From an uncultured Desulfocapsa sp. (GTDB taxonomy: Bacteria; Desulfobacterota; Desulfobulbia; Desulfobulbales; Desulfocapsaceae): a stretch of 64,000 nt of DNA. The notes under the pieces were generated by a model, which was given only the letters and a program-made list of their open reading frames with translations, was not told the DNA's origin and searched no databases. Positions within the stretch are counted from its first letter, which is position 1. Every line of letters starts with the position of its first letter. A program made the position numbers and the translations under genes. Location: contig CAMZKT010000009.1 of NCBI GenBank assembly GCA_947311435.1, positions 1 to 64,000 on the forward strand, given 5' to 3'. Positions 62,034 to 64,000 of this stretch are shown one piece after another.

Positions 62034-62549
62034 ATGAAACAACTGTTGATTTGCCGCCATGCGAAATCAAGCTGGAAAGATTTGAGCCTTGCAGATTTTG
62101 ACCGCCCCTTAAACAAACGCGGAAAGCGGGACGCCCCGCTAATGGGAAAAAAACTGGCCAGCCTCCACATTCACCCTGATCTCATTATTTCCAGCCCGGC
62201 AAAAAGAGCCAGGAAAACTGCTAAAAAAATAGCAAAAGAGCTTCACTATCCCAGGAATCAGATTGTCTATAAAGATGGAATATACAATGCCTTGGCCGAG
62301 GAATTAATAGACTGTATCCACTCCCTTGACGACCAATCATCCGACCAGGTGATCATGATCGGCCACAATACCGGTTTCACAGATCTGGTAAATCTTCTTG
62401 GAAACCTTCAGATAGCCAATGTCCCAACCTGCGGAATCGCCGCTCTGAATTTTGCTGTGGGCAGTTGGAAAGATGTGAAAAAAGGAGAGGGCGAGCTGGC
62501 CTTTTTTTTCTACCCCAAAATGTTTACGCAAACAGCAGGACTCTGCTGA
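62034..62549 (+). CDS. SixA-family phosphohistidine phosphatase
   Basis: A histidine-phosphatase superfamily protein. The active-site RHG-type motif is CRHAKSSW near the start, and the second His lies in MIGHNTGFTDLVN. SixA removes phosphate from phosphohistidine in HPt proteins and in the nitrogen-related PTS. The ORF track starts seven codons early; MKQLLICRHAK at 62034 matches the family start and gives 171 residues. It follows the CHAD gene on the same strand by about 105 bp. Confidence 0.9.
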   Translation: MKQLLICRHAKSSWKDLSLADFDRPLNKRGKRDAPLMGKKLASLHIHPDLIISSPAKRARKTAKKIAKELHYPRNQIVYKDGIYNALAEELIDCIHSLDDQSSDQVIMIGHNTGFTDLVNLLGNLQIANVPTCGIAALNFAVGSWKDVKKGEGELAFFFYPKMFTQTAGLC

Positions 62550-62588
62550 TTATTCCCTCAATCGAGTATTCGAAGGAAAAACTGAACA

Positions 62589-63236
62589 ATGACCCTGCCA
62601 TCTGATCTCCTGTTTTACGCGAAAGCTTTGGTAGGTATCATCGCAATAGTGAATCCCCTTGGGGCACTACCAGTTTTCCTTTCATTAACCACCGAAAAAA
62701 CACGCTGCGAAAAAGAACATATAGCCCGCACAAGTGCTCTTGCTGTAGGAATTATCCTCTTGGTATCACTGTGGGCAGGTGATCTTATTTTGTCATTTTT
62801 CGGTATTAGTATTTCAGCTTTTCGTGCTGCCGGTGGCCTGCTCATTCTATTGATGGCAATATCCATGCTCCATGCACGGCAGAGCTCCATCCGGCAAAAT
62901 AAAACAGAATCTGATGAAACTTCCGACAAAGAAAATATTGCCGTTGTACCACTGGCCATTCCTTTGATGGCCGGCCCTGGTGCTATTAGTTTGCTTATTG
63001 TTGAGTCACACAAAACCACACATATTTTGCACAAGCTGATTCTCAGTATTGATGTTTTGATCCTCGCAGCATTTGTCTGGGTGGTACTCAAACTGTCAAC
63101 ACCGATAGGCGACAAACTTGGAACCACAGGCTTGAACATAGCAACACGTATCATGGGGCTCTTGCTTGCTGCAATCGCTTTTGAAATGCTCGCAGCGGGT
63201 TTATGCCGGGCCTGGCCTGATGCCGAACAGGGATAA
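62589..63236 (+). CDS. MarC-family integral membrane protein
   Basis: A 215-residue protein with six spans, matching MarC/UPF0056: KALVGIIAIVNPLGALPVFL, RTSALAVGIILLVSLWAGDL, IPLMAGPGAISLLIVESHK and the C-terminal ATRIMGLLLAAIAFEMLAAG. The INPxGALPVF and PLMAGPGAI signatures are strong. MarC proteins were once linked to multidrug resistance, but this was not sustained; transport of amino acids or other solutes has been suggested. It is 39 bp downstream of the SixA gene. Confidence 0.93.
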   Translation: MTLPSDLLFYAKALVGIIAIVNPLGALPVFLSLTTEKTRCEKEHIARTSALAVGIILLVSLWAGDLILSFFGISISAFRAAGGLLILLMAISMLHARQSSIRQNKTESDETSDKENIAVVPLAIPLMAGPGAISLLIVESHKTTHILHKLILSIDVLILAAFVWVVLKLSTPIGDKLGTTGLNIATRIMGLLLAAIAFEMLAAGLCRAWPDAEQG

Positions 63237-63293
63237 ATCTCACAAACCACTTAACTTTGTATGGTTACAACCAGATAACAGAGGTAAATATCG

Positions 63294-64000
63294 ATGTTCA
63301 CAGTTGATGAAGTGTTAGAAAAACATTATCCAGCTCTGAAGGAAAATCCTTTCTTGAGTATTCCGATAAGACCCTTGCTTCGAAGGGTCTTGAGAGAAGA
63401 GGCATTTATCCGGTTTTCTCAGACCTATCCTCACCTACAGGGGATAGATTTCATAGAGCAGGTTTTTGAATATTTTAATTTTTCCTATTCGGTTTCCAAT
63501 CGCTCCCTTGAAAATGTTCCCGTATCAGGTCGTGTTGTGATAATAGCCAATCATCCCATAGGGAGCCTCGACGGCCTGGCTTTGTTAAAACTTGTACATG
63601 ACATCCGTTCCAACGTCAGAATTGTCGCAAATAATATGCTGATGTGCGTAAAACCATTGCGCCCCTGTCTGCTTCCGGTAAACAACATGGGAGGTGCCAG
63701 TGGCAGGGAACAACTAAAAGAGATTGGACGCAGCCTCGAAGATGAAGAAGCTGTTATTGTTTTTCCGGCAGGTGAAGTTTCTCGCCTTGGCCCGCGAGGT
63801 ATCGTGGACGGTCAATGGCACAAGGGTTTTCTGTCCATGGCAGGCAGAGCGAAGGCACCGATACTTCCAGTACATATAAGTGGTCGGAACTCATCCTGCT
63901 TCTACACCGCTTCCATCCTGTGTAAGCCATTGTCCACAGCCATGCTCATTGGGGAGATGTTCAAACAGCAGGAAAATCAAATTAGTTTTACCGTTGGCAA
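63294..64000 (+). CDS. acyltransferase of PlsC/hemolysin-like type, truncated by the window end
   Basis: The gene begins at the ATG at 63294, with GAGGT eight bases upstream, and runs off the window with at least 235 codons read. It is missing from the ORF track because it has no stop here. A glycerolipid acyltransferase (PlsC-type) domain is evident: NHPIGSLDG (the NHx3-4D-type motif), VNNMGGASGR and FPAGEVSRLG. The sequence resembles the OlsA/OlsF-type group used for ornithine-lipid or other amino-acid lipid synthesis; a C-terminal GNAT domain, if present, would lie beyond the window. It follows the MarC gene by about 57 bp. Confidence 0.8.
   Translation, partial: MFTVDEVLEKHYPALKENPFLSIPIRPLLRRVLREEAFIRFSQTYPHLQGIDFIEQVFEYFNFSYSVSNRSLENVPVSGRVVIIANHPIGSLDGLALLKLVHDIRSNVRIVANNMLMCVKPLRPCLLPVNNMGGASGREQLKEIGRSLEDEEAVIVFPAGEVSRLGPRGIVDGQWHKGFLSMAGRAKAPILPVHISGRNSSCFYTASILCKPLSTAMLIGEMFKQQENQISFTVG

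Noticed and set aside
1-64000. CRISPR array, rRNA, tRNA, prophage or complete insertion sequence
   Set aside because: No regularly spaced direct repeats, no rRNA or tRNA signatures, no phage structural or integrase genes and no transposase were seen.

Overview
The window looks like a chromosomal segment of a Gram-negative anaerobe, most likely a sulfate- or sulfur-metabolising relative of Desulfotalea or Desulforhopalus (Desulfobulbales, Desulfobacterota). This is an inference from the mix seen: lipoproteins and a secretin (outer membrane), the two-domain RlmKL, MJ0042-type zinc ribbons, a PhnK with an N-terminal Cys-x2-Cys pair, a cis/trans fatty-acid isomerase, an ArsM-type radical-SAM fusion and MSHA-like pili. 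No rRNA, tRNA, CRISPR array, prophage or complete insertion sequence was seen. Most of the window is tightly packed housekeeping and envelope genes.

Layout. 1-9.4 kb: a diguanylate cyclase cut off inside its HAMP domain, an SH3 lipoprotein, a 1042-residue radical SAM / ArsM-like methyltransferase / DUF5714 fusion with a coupled membrane protein, radA, an EI24-type membrane protein and small lipoproteins. 9.4-14.5 kb: a possible signalling group with two tandem PhnD-like periplasmic binding proteins, a zinc-ribbon membrane protein that ends at its HAMP domain, an unrecognised protein, a divergent OmpR-type regulator, and a candidate small RNA on the opposite strand. 14.5-23.7 kb: a complete C-P lyase operon, phnC-D-E-G-H-I-J-K-L-M-N, read leftward.

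24-32 kb: a helical-repeat lipoprotein, an HTH protein, a 36-codon lysine-rich ORF with its own terminator, a LysM-FecR protein paired with a CHASE2 histidine kinase, a LysR regulator and a secreted transglutaminase-like protein. 32-43 kb: an MSHA-like type IV pilus operon (mshE-G-M-I-J-K-L-N plus prepilins), whose ATPase carries the family's c-di-GMP-binding type of N-terminus. A small element with terminal inverted repeats lies between the two prepilin genes. 43-51.3 kb: a MATE transporter and a six-gene leftward run: KAS III, AMMECR1, YkgJ-type, Nudix, DEAD-box helicase and fatty-acid cis/trans isomerase.

51.5-64 kb: a HAD hydrolase, a 53-codon membrane peptide, a possible STAS-like protein, a DUF1045 2H phosphoesterase that probably belongs functionally with the distant phn operon, an amino-acid ABC transporter without its ATPase, rlmKL, and a CHAD-SixA-MarC-acyltransferase run cut by the window end.

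How it fits together. The C-P lyase operon supplies the uptake and core enzymes for phosphonate use but lacks phnP. The DUF1045 protein 30 kb away could supply the missing cyclic phosphodiesterase. The PhnD-like proteins beside the operon have no permease and are more likely to sense than to import. The points most worth pursuing are the radical SAM/ArsM/DUF5714 fusion, the PhnD-HAMP group with its candidate sRNA, and the KAS III-to-isomerase operon.
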